Shown here piece by piece: positions 8,999 through 18,428 of a DNA stretch of 64,000 nt. The notes beneath the pieces are model-generated. The model ran no database searches and had not been told where the DNA came from. It saw only the letters and a list, made by a program, of their open reading frames with translations. Every line of letters begins with the position of its first letter. The first letter of the stretch is position 1. The stretch lies in contig BEIQ01000002.1 in the NCBI GenBank assembly GCA_002898275.1, positions 248,001 through 312,000 on the forward strand. The letters run 5' to 3'. Both the position numbers and the translations under genes were made by a program. Source of the DNA: a bacterium HR40. GTDB lineage: Bacteria; Pseudomonadota; Alphaproteobacteria; Geminicoccales; Geminicoccaceae.

Positions 8999-10390
8999 TC
9001 AGAAGACGTCGGCGCGCACCGCGAACAGCTGTTCGACGCGGCGCACCGCGTCGCTGCGCGCCGCCAGCACCACTCGGTCGTGGGGCAGCACCACCGTATC
9101 CCCGGTCGGGCGCAAGACGGTTTCCTTGCCCCGCTCGTCGCGGCGCACGATGGCGCCGATGAGAATCGAACGCCCGAAACGCTGTTCCCGCAGCGGCCGC
9201 CCGATGATGGGCGAAGCCTCGAGGGCCTCCGCCTCGTACACTTCGGCCTCGCCATCGCGCAGGGTGTGTACGGCCTTGATGCGGCCGCGGCGCACGTGAC
9301 GCAGGATACTCGAGACCGTGGTCTCGCGCGGGTTGATGCCAATGTCGATGCCGATGGGGTAGAGAATGCGGCCGTAATTGGGATTGTTGTAGAGGGCCAT
9401 GGCGCGGCCGCAGCCGAGGTACTTGGCAAGCAAGCCGCTCATGACATTGACCTCGTCCTGATTGGTGACGGCGACGAGCGCCTCCGCCGAGCCGACATTG
9501 GCCTCGCGCAGGCTTTCGAGGTCGCGGGCGTCGCCGCACAGCACGGCGGCGCGGCGGAGCTGCCGGGCGGCAGTCTCGGCCCGTCCGCGGTCGGCCTCGA
9601 TCAGTTTGAGGTCCATTCCCGGAAAACGAGCCTCCAGCTCGCGCGCCAGATAGAGACCGATGTTGCCGGCGCCCACGATCACCACCCGCTCGCTGCGTCC
9701 CGGATCGACCCCGAAGGCTGGCAACGCCATCGCGAGCTGCGCCGTTTCCACCACGAAGAACACCTCGTCGCCGACCAGAAGCGTATCGTCGGCGTCCGGC
9801 AAAAAGAATTGGTCGCCCCGGACGATGCCGATGCAGACGAGGTGGAGGTTGGGGAAAAGGTAGGTGAGCTGGCGCAAGGGGGTGTCGAGGATCGGCGTGT
9901 CGGGACGCAAGCGCACGGCGACGAGGCGCACCCGGTCGTCGGCGAAGGGAACGACGTTGAGCGCGCCCGGCACCTCGAGGCGCAGGGCAATGGCGTGGGC
10001 GACCTCGACCTCGGGCGAGATCACCACGTCGATCGGCAGGTGTTCGCGGCGGAAGAGGTCGCTCCAGCGCGGATCGAGATAGTCTTGCTGGCGGACGCGA
10101 GCGATCTTGATCGGCACGCCGAACAGCGAATGGGCCACTTGGCAGGCGATCATGTTGACTTCGTCGGCATGGGTGACGGCGATCAGCATTTCGGCGTGCG
10201 CCGCTCCGGCCTCCTCGAGGGTGCTGGGCAGGGAGGCGTGCCCGAGACAGGTGCGGATATCGAGGCTCTCGCCGATCTGGCGGACGAGCTCCGGCCGTTG
10301 GTCGACGACCGTCACCTCGTTGCCGGAATCGGCGAGGTAACGGGCGATGGCGAAGCCGACGAGACCGGCGCCACAGATCACCACCCTCAT
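8999..10390 (-). CDS. trkA: Trk potassium uptake regulatory protein TrkA
   Basis: Peripheral membrane NAD(H)-binding regulator of the Trk/Ktr potassium channel, 463 aa with the usual double layout. The first RCK-N half starts MRVVICGAGLVGFAIARYL, the second at about residue 235 with ERVVIVGAGNIGLYLA; each is followed by a TrkA-C domain (LRQLTYLFPNLHLVCIG and GRPLREQRFGRSI regions). The ATG at 10390 directly encodes the first Rossmann strand. It is the fifth gene of the ntr cluster, 23 bp after ntrX. No trkH channel gene is present in the window. Confidence 0.95.
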   Translation of the reverse strand: MRVVICGAGLVGFAIARYLADSGNEVTVVDQRPELVRQIGESLDIRTCLGHASLPSTLEEAGAAHAEMLIAVTHADEVNMIACQVAHSLFGVPIKIARVRQQDYLDPRWSDLFRREHLPIDVVISPEVEVAHAIALRLEVPGALNVVPFADDRVRLVAVRLRPDTPILDTPLRQLTYLFPNLHLVCIGIVRGDQFFLPDADDTLLVGDEVFFVVETAQLAMALPAFGVDPGRSERVVIVGAGNIGLYLARELEARFPGMDLKLIEADRGRAETAARQLRRAAVLCGDARDLESLREANVGSAEALVAVTNQDEVNVMSGLLAKYLGCGRAMALYNNPNYGRILYPIGIDIGINPRETTVSSILRHVRRGRIKAVHTLRDGEAEVYEAEALEASPIIGRPLREQRFGRSILIGAIVRRDERGKETVLRPTGDTVVLPHDRVVLAARSDAVRRVEQLFAVRADVF

Positions 10391-10413
10391 GCTGGCCGTC
10401 CTTTCGCCGCCTC

Positions 10414-11796
10414 TCAGTCCTCGCCGTGCAGGCCGAGCGCCTTGAGCTTGCGGTGCAGGGCCGAGCGCTCCATGCCGACGAACTGGGCGGTGCGCGAGAC
10501 ATTGCCGCCAAAGCGCTGCAGCTGCGCTTGCAGATAGGCGCGCTCGAAGTGCTCGCGCGCCTCCCGCAGCGGCATGGTGACGAGCTCGCCGTTGGTGCGC
10601 GGGTCCATCTCGGCGACCGAGCTGCGCGCGAGGGTGGGCGGCAGGCCTTCGATACCGATGGGGCTTCCCGGTTCGCCGGGCGTCATGAGCAGCATCCACT
10701 CGACGGTGTTCTCGAGCTGGCGGACGTCGCCCGGCCAGTCGGCCGCCTGCAGCACCGCCATCGCCTCGGGGGTCACCGGCCGCGGCGGCATGCCGAGGCG
10801 GCGGGCAGCCCGTTGCATGAAGTGGTCGACGAGCTCCGGAATGTCGGAGCGGCGGTCGGCGAGCGCCGGCATCTCGATCGGCACCACCGCGACCCGATAG
10901 TAGAGCGCCTCGCGGAAACGGCCGGTCTCGATCTCGCGCAGGAGGTTGCGGCTCGTGGTGGCGAGCACCCGGACGTCGACCTCGACCGAGGTCGCGCCGC
11001 CGAGCCTCGTGAAGCGCTGCTCGTGCAGCAATCGCAGGATCTTGCCCTGGGTCTCGAGCGGCATGTCGCCGATTTCGTCGATGACCAGCGTGCCGCCGTC
11101 GGCCCGCTCGAACATGCCCTGGATGCGGCGCTCGTTGCCGGCGAACCCGGGCTCCGCCCCGAACAACTCGACATCCACCCGTTCGGGCTCGAGCAGGGCC
11201 GCGTTCACCACCACGAAGGGCCCGGAGGCGCGGCGCGAGCGGAGGTGGATGAGCCGCGCCACCACCTCCTTGCCGGAGCCTGGCGGACCCGAGATCAGCA
11301 CCCGGCTGTTGGCCGGCGCCACCCGTTCGATCAGCTGGCGAATGCGGGCGATCGCCGGCGACGAGCCGACGAGTTCCGGCCGCTGCGCCTCGCGCCGCAG
11401 TTCCGCGACCTCGCGGCGCAAACGGTTCGCCTCGAGCGCGTGCTGAACGGCGAGCAGCAGACGGTCGGACTTGAAGGGCTTTTCGATGAAATCGAAGGCA
11501 CCCTTGCGGATCGCCGCCACCGCCGTCTCGATGGTGCCGTGGCCGCTGAACATGATCACCGGCACGTCGGGGTGGTTCTCGCGGATCCAGTCGAGGATCT
11601 GCACCCCGTCCATCTCGCTGCCCTCGAGCCAGATGTCGAGCAGGACGAGGGCCGGCTCCCGCCGTTCGATCTCGCTCAGCGCCTCGCGGCTATTCGCCGC
11701 TTTGCGCGCCCGGTAGCCCTCGTCCTCGAGGATATCGGCCACGACCTCCCGGATCGCGGTCTCGTCGTCGACGATCAGGATGTCCTTGGTGGTCAT
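10414..11796 (-). CDS. ntrX: Nitrogen/redox response regulator NtrX
   Basis: DNA-binding response regulator paired with NtrY, 460 aa. The REC domain (residues 1-120) has the phospho-acceptor in LVLLDIWLEG and a KPF lysine. The AAA+ domain has Walker A GPPGSGKE and Walker B LVIDEIGDMP, and a C-terminal Fis-type HTH lies in NVSRTAQFVGMERSALHRKL. The sigma-54 contact motif GAFTGA is absent; the place reads FGAEPGFAGN. That is a known trait of alphaproteobacterial NtrX and suggests action with sigma-70 or as a repressor. It lies 27 bp after ntrY. Confidence 0.95.
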   Translation of the reverse strand: MTTKDILIVDDETAIREVVADILEDEGYRARKAANSREALSEIERREPALVLLDIWLEGSEMDGVQILDWIRENHPDVPVIMFSGHGTIETAVAAIRKGAFDFIEKPFKSDRLLLAVQHALEANRLRREVAELRREAQRPELVGSSPAIARIRQLIERVAPANSRVLISGPPGSGKEVVARLIHLRSRRASGPFVVVNAALLEPERVDVELFGAEPGFAGNERRIQGMFERADGGTLVIDEIGDMPLETQGKILRLLHEQRFTRLGGATSVEVDVRVLATTSRNLLREIETGRFREALYYRVAVVPIEMPALADRRSDIPELVDHFMQRAARRLGMPPRPVTPEAMAVLQAADWPGDVRQLENTVEWMLLMTPGEPGSPIGIEGLPPTLARSSVAEMDPRTNGELVTMPLREAREHFERAYLQAQLQRFGGNVSRTAQFVGMERSALHRKLKALGLHGED

Positions 11797-11823
11797 GGGA
11801 CGTACCGCCGGATCGCTGCGTTA

Positions 11824-14043
11824 TCAGACACCCGATTCGGCCCCGGCACGAGCCGGCAGGGAAACTGCCGGGCGCGTGGGCAACACGATGCGCGCGATGG
11901 CACCACCCCCGGGTGCGTCTCCGAGTTCGACGCGGCCTTCGTGTTCCTCCATGATTTTGCGCACGATGGCAAGTCCGAGGCCAGAACCGCGCGGTTTGGT
12001 CGTCACGTAGGGTTCGAACAGCCGGTGTCGGTCGCCTTCCGGGAGCCCGGGGCCGTTGTCGCGCACCTCGACCGCGACGGAGGAATCGCCGACGACCACC
12101 CGCACCTGCACCTCCGGCGTGCCCGCCGGAGGATGTTCCATGAGCGCTTCGACCGCGTTCTTGAGCAGGTTGGTGAGCGCCTGGGCGATCTTCTCGGGAT
12201 CGCAGACGAGACGTACCTCCGCATCCGGAAGGTCGCAGACGAAGCGAATCGCGGGCCAGGCGTTCTGCTGCAGGAGCACGGCCTCGCGGACCAGGGCGAT
12301 CAGCGATTCCTCCCGCATCACCGGTGCCGGCATACTGGCGAAAGCCGAGAACTCCCCCACCATGCGGCCGATGGTGTCGACTTGGCGGATGATGGTGGCC
12401 ACCGCGTTCTCGAACGCGGTGCGATCCTCTTGCGCGATCTGCCGGCCGAAACGCCGCGACAGACGTTCCGCGCTGAGGCGGATCGGGGTCAGGGGGTTCT
12501 TGATCTCGTGCGCGATGCGGCGCGCGACCTCGGCCCACGCGGCCTGACGTTGCGCGGTAATGAGTTCGGTGATGTCGTCGAACGTCACCACATAGCCGAC
12601 GACGGTCCCGGCATCGCGTTGCGCGGCGAGGCGCACGAGCAGCACATGGTGCTGCCCACCGCGCTCGATGACGAGCTGCCGTTCGATCCGCTCGCTGTCG
12701 GGCGACAGTTCCGCTAACAGCGGCAGGAGCTCCGGGAATACCCGATCGACCGGCTGACCCTGCGTCCCTCCCTCGCAGCCCAAGAGCTTTTCCGCCTGCC
12801 GGTTGGGCAGGACGATGCGCCGCATGGCATCGAGCCCCAGCACGCCGGCCGACACTCCCTCGAGCACCGCCTCGGTGAAGCGTCGGCGCACGTCGAGCTG
12901 TTCGTTGGCCAAGACGAGGGCGCGCTGCTGTTGGGCGAGCTGGGCGGTCATGCGGTTGAAGGTCCGGGAGAGGCTCTCGATCTCATCGTCGGCCTCGCCC
13001 TCCGGGACCCGCGCCATGAGATCGCCAGCACTCACCCGCTCGGCGGCGGCGATCAGCCGATAGAGGGGAGCGGCGAGCCGATCGGCGAAGTTCATGCCGG
13101 TCCAAATGGCGGAGAGCAGCAGCAACAGCGCCACTACCGCGAAGATGAGCGCCGAGGCGATCTGGATCTGCGAGCGCTCGCGCTGCATCGCCTCGTACTC
13201 GCCGACCACCTCTTGGGTGCGTTCGACAAAGGCGAGCACCTGCGGGTCCACGAACCTGCCGACCACCAGATAGAGACGACCGAGGCCCTGCAGCCGCAAG
13301 AGGGCGCGGACCCGGTCGTCGGCATTGCTGGTCAGGACCACCACCTCGCCCGCATCCGCACGCTCGAGCTCGGTCAGCGGCAGGCGCGAGGTGTCGAAGG
13401 TGAAACTGAGGCCGCTTCTCGCCACCACCGCGCCGGTCGCGTCGAAGATCACCGCTTCGCCGAGGGCCCGCAGGGCCGCCTGGGCGTCGAGCAGCTGCTG
13501 CAAATGTACCGGATCGTCGACATAAAAGGGCAGATCGCGGTTCAGATCGGCCGCCATCGCCAGGGCGTCGGCGCGGATGTTGGCGCGATGCTCGTCGAGA
13601 TAGGCGCGAGCCACGCGCAGCGAGTTGGCGAGCGCGGTGTGGACGCGTCCGGAGAACCAGGCCTCGAGACCCGATGCGAGGAAAGCGACCGAGAAGCTGG
13701 AGACCACCAGGGTCGGGGCGAGGGCGACGAGGGCGAACAGCAGCACCAGCCGGCCGTGCAATCGGCTGCCGCCAAGCCCGCGCCGCCGCTCGAGGAAAAG
13801 CCGCACCAGCCGGCGGCCGATCACCAGGCCGAGCAAAAGGAGCAGCACGAGATCGAGCTGCAGCAGCAGGACCACGCGTCCGATGCTGGGGCCATGAGGG
13901 GGTGCGGTGGAGATCTCGAGATAGGTGACGAGGCCGGCGATCACCGCCGCCACGGCGAGCAACAGGGCGAGTCGCCGTTCGAGGTCGAGACGGCGGAGGC
14001 GCGACCACAGGTCGCCGTCACCTGCGCTCAATCCGGCCCACAC
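11824..14043 (-). CDS. ntrY: Sensor histidine kinase NtrY
   Basis: Membrane sensor kinase, 739 aa. Two helices near residues 23-45 and 53-72 and a third near 90-115 precede a periplasmic sensing region (about 120-290), then another helix (VVALLLLLSAIWTGM), a HAMP segment (RLIAAAERVSAGDLMARVPEG), a PAS domain (LEGVSAGVLGLDAMRRIVLPN), the phospho-histidine motif ARRIAHEIKNPLTPIRLSAE and an ATPase domain (DNGPGLPEG, GSGLGLAIV). It phosphorylates NtrX and responds to nitrogen or redox state in studied relatives. The ATG at 14043 follows the ntrC stop by 30 bp. Confidence 0.95.
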   Translation of the reverse strand: MWAGLSAGDGDLWSRLRRLDLERRLALLLAVAAVIAGLVTYLEISTAPPHGPSIGRVVLLLQLDLVLLLLLGLVIGRRLVRLFLERRRGLGGSRLHGRLVLLFALVALAPTLVVSSFSVAFLASGLEAWFSGRVHTALANSLRVARAYLDEHRANIRADALAMAADLNRDLPFYVDDPVHLQQLLDAQAALRALGEAVIFDATGAVVARSGLSFTFDTSRLPLTELERADAGEVVVLTSNADDRVRALLRLQGLGRLYLVVGRFVDPQVLAFVERTQEVVGEYEAMQRERSQIQIASALIFAVVALLLLLSAIWTGMNFADRLAAPLYRLIAAAERVSAGDLMARVPEGEADDEIESLSRTFNRMTAQLAQQQRALVLANEQLDVRRRFTEAVLEGVSAGVLGLDAMRRIVLPNRQAEKLLGCEGGTQGQPVDRVFPELLPLLAELSPDSERIERQLVIERGGQHHVLLVRLAAQRDAGTVVGYVVTFDDITELITAQRQAAWAEVARRIAHEIKNPLTPIRLSAERLSRRFGRQIAQEDRTAFENAVATIIRQVDTIGRMVGEFSAFASMPAPVMREESLIALVREAVLLQQNAWPAIRFVCDLPDAEVRLVCDPEKIAQALTNLLKNAVEALMEHPPAGTPEVQVRVVVGDSSVAVEVRDNGPGLPEGDRHRLFEPYVTTKPRGSGLGLAIVRKIMEEHEGRVELGDAPGGGAIARIVLPTRPAVSLPARAGAESGV

Positions 14044-14073
14044 GGCCCGTTCCTCTCGCCGTTCCTGCCCACC

Positions 14074-15516
14074 TCAGCCGAACCGCGGCAGATGGATCTC
14101 GAGTTCACGGATCTTCTTGCGCAACGTATTGCGGTTGAGGCCGAGTATATCGGCTGCCCGCAGCTGGTTGCCACCGGTAAAGCGCAGGACCCGCTCGATG
14201 AGCGGCCGCTCCACCTCGTGCAGGATGCGATGGTAGATCCCGGACGCCGGCGGTGCCTCGCCGAGCGCGCGGAAATAGCGATCGAGATGGCGCGCCACCG
14301 CTTCCCCCAGGCTTTCCGCCGCCGGGTCCTGCCGCTCCGGTCCGGCCGCCGCCGAGCGCGCCAGTTCGGCCTCGATCACCGCCTCGTCGATGGTGTCCTC
14401 GGCGTAGAGCACCGCCAACCGACGGACCAAGTTCTCGAGTTCGCGCACATTGCCCGGCCAGCTATAGGCCTTGAGGCGCACCATCGCCGCCGGCGTGAGG
14501 CTCTTGAACGGCAGACCCTCGGCAACTCCTTTCTGGAAGAAATGGGCGACCAGGGCCGGAATGTCCTCGACGCGCTCGCGCAGGGGCGGCAGCCGCAGGG
14601 GTACGACATTGAGACGGTAGAACAAATCCTCGCGGAATAGCCCGTCGCGCACGAGACTGGCCAAATCGCGGTGACTCGCGGCGACGATGCGCACGTCGGC
14701 GCGAATGGGATCGCGGCCGCCGACCGGGACGAACTCGCCCTGCTGCAGCACCCGCAAAAGCCGAGTCTGGGCCTCGAGCGGCATGTCGCCGATCTCGTCC
14801 AGAAACAAGGTCCCGCCCTCGGCCTGGGCGAACTTGCCAGGGCGGCGCGCGACGGCACCGGTGAATGCTCCTTTCTCGTGCCCGAAGAGCTCGGCCTCGA
14901 TCAGATCCCGCGGGATCGCCGCCATGTTGACAGCGACAAAGGGACCGTTGCGGCGCTTGCCGAAATCGTGCAGAGCGCGGGCCACGAGTTCCTTGCCGGT
15001 CCCCGATTCGCCGGTGATGAGGACGGTGAGGTCGGTGCCGACCAACCGCGCCAGCATCCGATAGACTTCCTGCATCGCCGGCGAGCGGCCAATGATCGGC
15101 AGCCGCTGGTCCTCGGGCTCCACCTCGGGCAGGCTTTTCGGCTCGCTGCGCCGGCGCTCGAGGGCACGGCCGACGGTCGCCACCAGCACCTCGACGTCGA
15201 AGGGTTTCGGCAGATAGTCGAAGGCGCCAGCGGCGGTGGCGCGCACCGCGGTCACCAGGGTATTGTGGGCGCTCATCACCACGACCGGCAGATCCGGCCG
15301 CAGCCGCCGCAACCGCGGCAAGAGATCGAGGGCATCCTCGTCGGGCAGCCGGACATCGGTGACCACCACATCGCCCTCGCCCCGCGTCGCCAGATCCCAA
15401 AGACCGCTCGCACTCGCGGTCGCTCGCACCCGATAGCCACTGCGCGCGAGCGCCCGCGACACTACGGTGCGGATCGCCGCGTCGTCCTCGCACAGAAGGA
15501 CCACGGGCTCGCTCAC
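14074..15516 (-). CDS. ntrC: Nitrogen regulation response regulator NtrC
   Basis: Sigma-54 enhancer-binding activator, 480 aa. The REC domain has Asp in [10 protein letters not shown] near residue 55. The AAA+ domain has Walker A GESGTGKE near 170, an intact sigma-54 contact motif GAFTGA and Walker [11 protein letters not shown]. The C-terminal Fis HTH covers [20 protein letters not shown]. It activates nitrogen-scavenging genes when phosphorylated by NtrB. The start overlaps the ntrB stop by 4 bp (ATGA), so the pair is translationally coupled. Confidence 0.97.
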   Translation of the reverse strand: MSEPVVLLCEDDAAIRTVVSRALARSGYRVRATASASGLWDLATRGEGDVVVTDVRLPDEDALDLLPRLRRLRPDLPVVVMSAHNTLVTAVRATAAGAFDYLPKPFDVEVLVATVGRALERRRSEPKSLPEVEPEDQRLPIIGRSPAMQEVYRMLARLVGTDLTVLITGESGTGKELVARALHDFGKRRNGPFVAVNMAAIPRDLIEAELFGHEKGAFTGAVARRPGKFAQAEGGTLFLDEIGDMPLEAQTRLLRVLQQGEFVPVGGRDPIRADVRIVAASHRDLASLVRDGLFREDLFYRLNVVPLRLPPLRERVEDIPALVAHFFQKGVAEGLPFKSLTPAAMVRLKAYSWPGNVRELENLVRRLAVLYAEDTIDEAVIEAELARSAAAGPERQDPAAESLGEAVARHLDRYFRALGEAPPASGIYHRILHEVERPLIERVLRFTGGNQLRAADILGLNRNTLRKKIRELEIHLPRFG

Positions 15517-16652
15517 GGCTGCTCTCCCGCGATCGGCGGCGCGAGCGGCAGGCGCACCCGAAAGATGGCGCCGCGCTCGCTCGGGACGTGGGACACGAGG
15601 CCGCCATGGTCGGCCACGATACGCGCGACGATGGCGAGGCCCAGACCGCGGCCGCGCGGTTTGCCGGAGACGAAGGGCTCGAAGAGGTGATCGGCGAGCT
15701 CCGGCGGCACTCCCGGTCCGGTATCCCGGACCTCGACCGTGATCGGCAGTTCCAGGCGCTCGCGACGGTAGGGGACGGTCACCCGCAGCCCGTGCTGGTA
15801 GAGCGTGGCAAGAGTGATGGTGCCGGTGTCCATGGCCTCGGCAGCGTTGGTGACGAGATTGAGGAACACCTGAGTGAGCTGCTCACGGTCGGCCTCGATC
15901 TCGGGTAGCGACGGATCGTAGGCCTCGACGAAGCGACAATGCCGGGCCACTCCCGCTTCTGCCAGCCGTCGCACATGGTCGAGGACCTCGTGGATGTTGA
16001 CGCGGCGGCGGCGCAGCGGCGGGGCGTCGGCGAAGATCTCCATCTCCTCGACGAGCCGACAGATCCTGTCGCTCTCCTCGCGGATCAGACGGGCGAGCGG
16101 CCGATCTTCCTCGGCGAGCTGCGGCTCGAGGAGCTGGGCGGCCCCGCGGATGCCGGCGAGAGGGTTCTTCACTTCGTGGGCGAGCAGGGCGGCGAGCGCG
16201 GCCGCCTTGCGGCCGCCGCCGCGCGCGAGATCGCGGTCGATGCGCGCCGCGAGGGAACAAGGGTGCAGCATCACCAGCACCGAGCCCGGCGCTTCGGCGA
16301 GCGGCACGAGGTGACAATCGACCTCGAAGCCGCCGTTGCGGGCGAGCCCCAGCCGCAGTCCGAAGGCCGAGCGCGACTGGCCATCGGCTCGCACCCCGGC
16401 GAGCGCCGCGAGAAGAGGCGAATCGGCCAGCAGCAGGCGCGCGAGCGGCAGCCCCTCGAGTTGGTTGCGGCTCGCCGAAAAGAGCTGTTCGGCGGCCGCG
16501 TTGACCCGCCGGATGCGATCCTGGGAATCGAGCAAGAGGACGGCGCTCGGCAGATTGTCGAGGATGCACTCGGCTCCCGGATCGCCGGCGGCGAGACTGG
16601 CAGCGGCGGCGACGCTCACGGCGCTTTGCCCGAATTTGCGGCAGATGCCCAT
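15513..16652 (-). CDS. ntrB: Nitrogen regulation sensor kinase NtrB
   Basis: Soluble histidine kinase for NtrC, 379 aa, no membrane helices. A PAS domain ([20 protein letters not shown], about residues 30-130) is followed by the phospho-histidine motif [20 protein letters not shown], an N box in [13 protein letters not shown] and G boxes [10 protein letters not shown] and [12 protein letters not shown]. In relatives PII proteins bind here to control kinase/phosphatase balance. I chose the ATG at 16652 (MGICRKFGQ) over a frame opening about 100 codons upstream, which would run into comM. It heads the cluster transcribed toward hflX. Confidence 0.95.
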   Translation of the reverse strand: MGICRKFGQSAVSVAAAASLAAGDPGAECILDNLPSAVLLLDSQDRIRRVNAAAEQLFSASRNQLEGLPLARLLLADSPLLAALAGVRADGQSRSAFGLRLGLARNGGFEVDCHLVPLAEAPGSVLVMLHPCSLAARIDRDLARGGGRKAAALAALLAHEVKNPLAGIRGAAQLLEPQLAEEDRPLARLIREESDRICRLVEEMEIFADAPPLRRRRVNIHEVLDHVRRLAEAGVARHCRFVEAYDPSLPEIEADREQLTQVFLNLVTNAAEAMDTGTITLATLYQHGLRVTVPYRRERLELPITVEVRDTGPGVPPELADHLFEPFVSGKPRGRGLGLAIVARIVADHGGLVSHVPSERGAIFRVRLPLAPPIAGEQP

Positions 16653-16714
16653 TGCCTGCCTAGTTCGCAGGCAGATGTGGCACCGCCCCTCGCCTCCGGC
16701 AAGGCTCGACCGGC

Positions 16715-18262
16715 TCAGCGGGGCTCCGGCGGGCGGCGGCGGTAACTCACGGCTTCGGCCACATGGGTACGGCCGATCACCTCGGCACCCTCGAGATCGG
16801 CGATGGTGCGCGCGACCCGCACGAGGCGGTGCCAGGAACGGGCCGACAGACGGAGGCGCTCGGCGGCTTTCAAGAGAAGCTCGCGGGCTCGGCGGTCGAT
16901 GGGCGCGAGGCGCTCGAGGAGATCTCCCTCGAGGGCGGCATTGAGCACCGGCTCGCGGCACCCCGCGGCGCGGCTGCGTTCGGCCTGCAGCTCGCGGGCT
17001 GCCGCCACCCGAGCGGCGACCTCCCGACTGCCCTCTCCGGGCGGTGGCAGGAGCAGATCCTGGGGCGAGACCGCCGGCACGTCGACGAAGAGATCGATGC
17101 GGTCGTAGAGGGGTCCGGAGATGCGCCCTTGGTACTGGGCAGCGCAGGCCGGGGCGCGAGAGCAGGCGCGTGTCGGATCGTCGAGATGGCCGCAGCGACA
17201 GGGGTTCATGGCCGCGACGAGCTGGAACCGGGCGGGATAGGTGACGTGCAGATTGGCCCGCGCCACCGTGACGGTGCCGGCCTCCAATGGCTGACGCAAG
17301 GCTTCGAGCACGTTGCGGTTGAACTCCGGGAGCTCGTCCAGGAACAGCACACCGCGGTGGGCGAGGGACACTTCGCCCGGGCGGGCATGCGGCCCACCTC
17401 CCACCATCGCCGCCATGGAGGCGCTGTGGTGGGGAGCGCGAAACGGCCGGCTGCGGGGCAGTTTGCCGTTCACGAGCCTGCCGCCGACGCTGTGAATCAT
17501 GCCGACTTCGAGCACCTCGTACGGCTGGAGCGGCGGCAGCAGACCGACCAACCGCACGGCGAGCATCGATTTGCCGCTGCCGGGTGGCCCGATCATGAGC
17601 AGATTGTGGCCGCCCGCGGCCGCGATTTCGAGCGCCCGCTTGGCCGTCTCTTGGCCCCGCACATCGCGCAGGTCGGGATGCTGCATCTCCTCGGCCGCGA
17701 GCGCCGGCGACGGCGGCGCCAGCAATTGGTCGCCGCGCAAATGGGCGATGAGCTCGAGGAGATTCGCCGCCGCCAAGATGTCGATACTGTCGGCGAGCCA
17801 GGCGGCTTCGGCACCGCAGGTGGCGGGACAGACGAGGCTCATCCCGCGCTCGGCCGCGGCGAGGGCTGCCGGCAACACCCCGGCCACCGGCCTCAGACTT
17901 CCATCGAGGCCGAGCTCACCGAGGGCGAGCCGGCCATCGAGAGCGTCGCCGGGCAGAACGCCCATGACCGCGAGCAGCCCTAGGGCGATGGGCAAGTCGT
18001 AGTGGCTTCCCTCCTTGGGGATGTCGCCCGGGGCGAGATTGACCGTGATCCGGCGCGTTGGCATCGACAGCCCCATCGCCGCCAGGGCCGCCCGCACCCG
18101 TTCGCGGCTTTCGGCCACGGCCTTGTCCGGCAATCCGACAATGGCGAAGGCGGGCAGACCGGCACTGAGCTGGACCTCGACTTCGACGTCCGCGGCCTCG
18201 AGACCGAGAAGGGCGATCGTGTGTGCGCGCGCAGTCCGCAGCGATAGAGCGGCCTGGGCCAT
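16715..18262 (-). CDS. comM: Mg chelatase-like AAA+ ATPase ComM (YifB family)
   Basis: Hexameric helicase that promotes branch migration during integration of incoming DNA, 515 aa. The N-terminal Lon-like domain (AQAALSLRTARAHTIALLGL, AGLPAFAIVGLPDKAVAESRERV) precedes the AAA+ core: Walker A GPPGSGKSMLA near residue 225, Walker B LFLDELPEF, and sensor MNPCRCGHLDDP with paired cysteines. A C-terminal helical Mg-chelatase domain follows. It lies 62 bp upstream of ntrB, where many relatives have dusB instead. Confidence 0.95.
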   Translation of the reverse strand: MAQAALSLRTARAHTIALLGLEAADVEVEVQLSAGLPAFAIVGLPDKAVAESRERVRAALAAMGLSMPTRRITVNLAPGDIPKEGSHYDLPIALGLLAVMGVLPGDALDGRLALGELGLDGSLRPVAGVLPAALAAAERGMSLVCPATCGAEAAWLADSIDILAAANLLELIAHLRGDQLLAPPSPALAAEEMQHPDLRDVRGQETAKRALEIAAAGGHNLLMIGPPGSGKSMLAVRLVGLLPPLQPYEVLEVGMIHSVGGRLVNGKLPRSRPFRAPHHSASMAAMVGGGPHARPGEVSLAHRGVLFLDELPEFNRNVLEALRQPLEAGTVTVARANLHVTYPARFQLVAAMNPCRCGHLDDPTRACSRAPACAAQYQGRISGPLYDRIDLFVDVPAVSPQDLLLPPPGEGSREVAARVAAARELQAERSRAAGCREPVLNAALEGDLLERLAPIDRRARELLLKAAERLRLSARSWHRLVRVARTIADLEGAEVIGRTHVAEAVSYRRRPPEPR

Positions 18263-18385
18263 GGGCGTGCGTTCCGGTGCGACCCCGGCGTTTTAACCAT
18301 CGGTGGAAGAATCTCGCAAGACATTCTCGACTGCGGCGAGAGGAGCGAGGGAAACGACCCCTCGACGGTGGATTTCCCCGCTGCC

Positions 18386-18403
18386 GTGTCATAGTTCTGT
18401 CAC
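18386..18403 (+). promoter_or_regulatory. Pho-box-like direct repeat upstream of the phosphate cotransporter
   Basis: GTGTCAT (18386-18392), four bases, then CTGTCAC (18397-18403). Two 7-mers at 11-bp period match the PhoB box half-site CTGTCAT at six of seven positions each. The site lies 26 bp upstream of the Na/Pi cotransporter ATG, in the 166-bp divergent gap with comM. The placement fits phosphate-starvation control, which is inferred and untested; the site may overlap or sit downstream of the promoter. Confidence 0.6.
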
Positions 18404-18428
18404 ATTCCCTGCGGCAGGCAGGAAAAGG

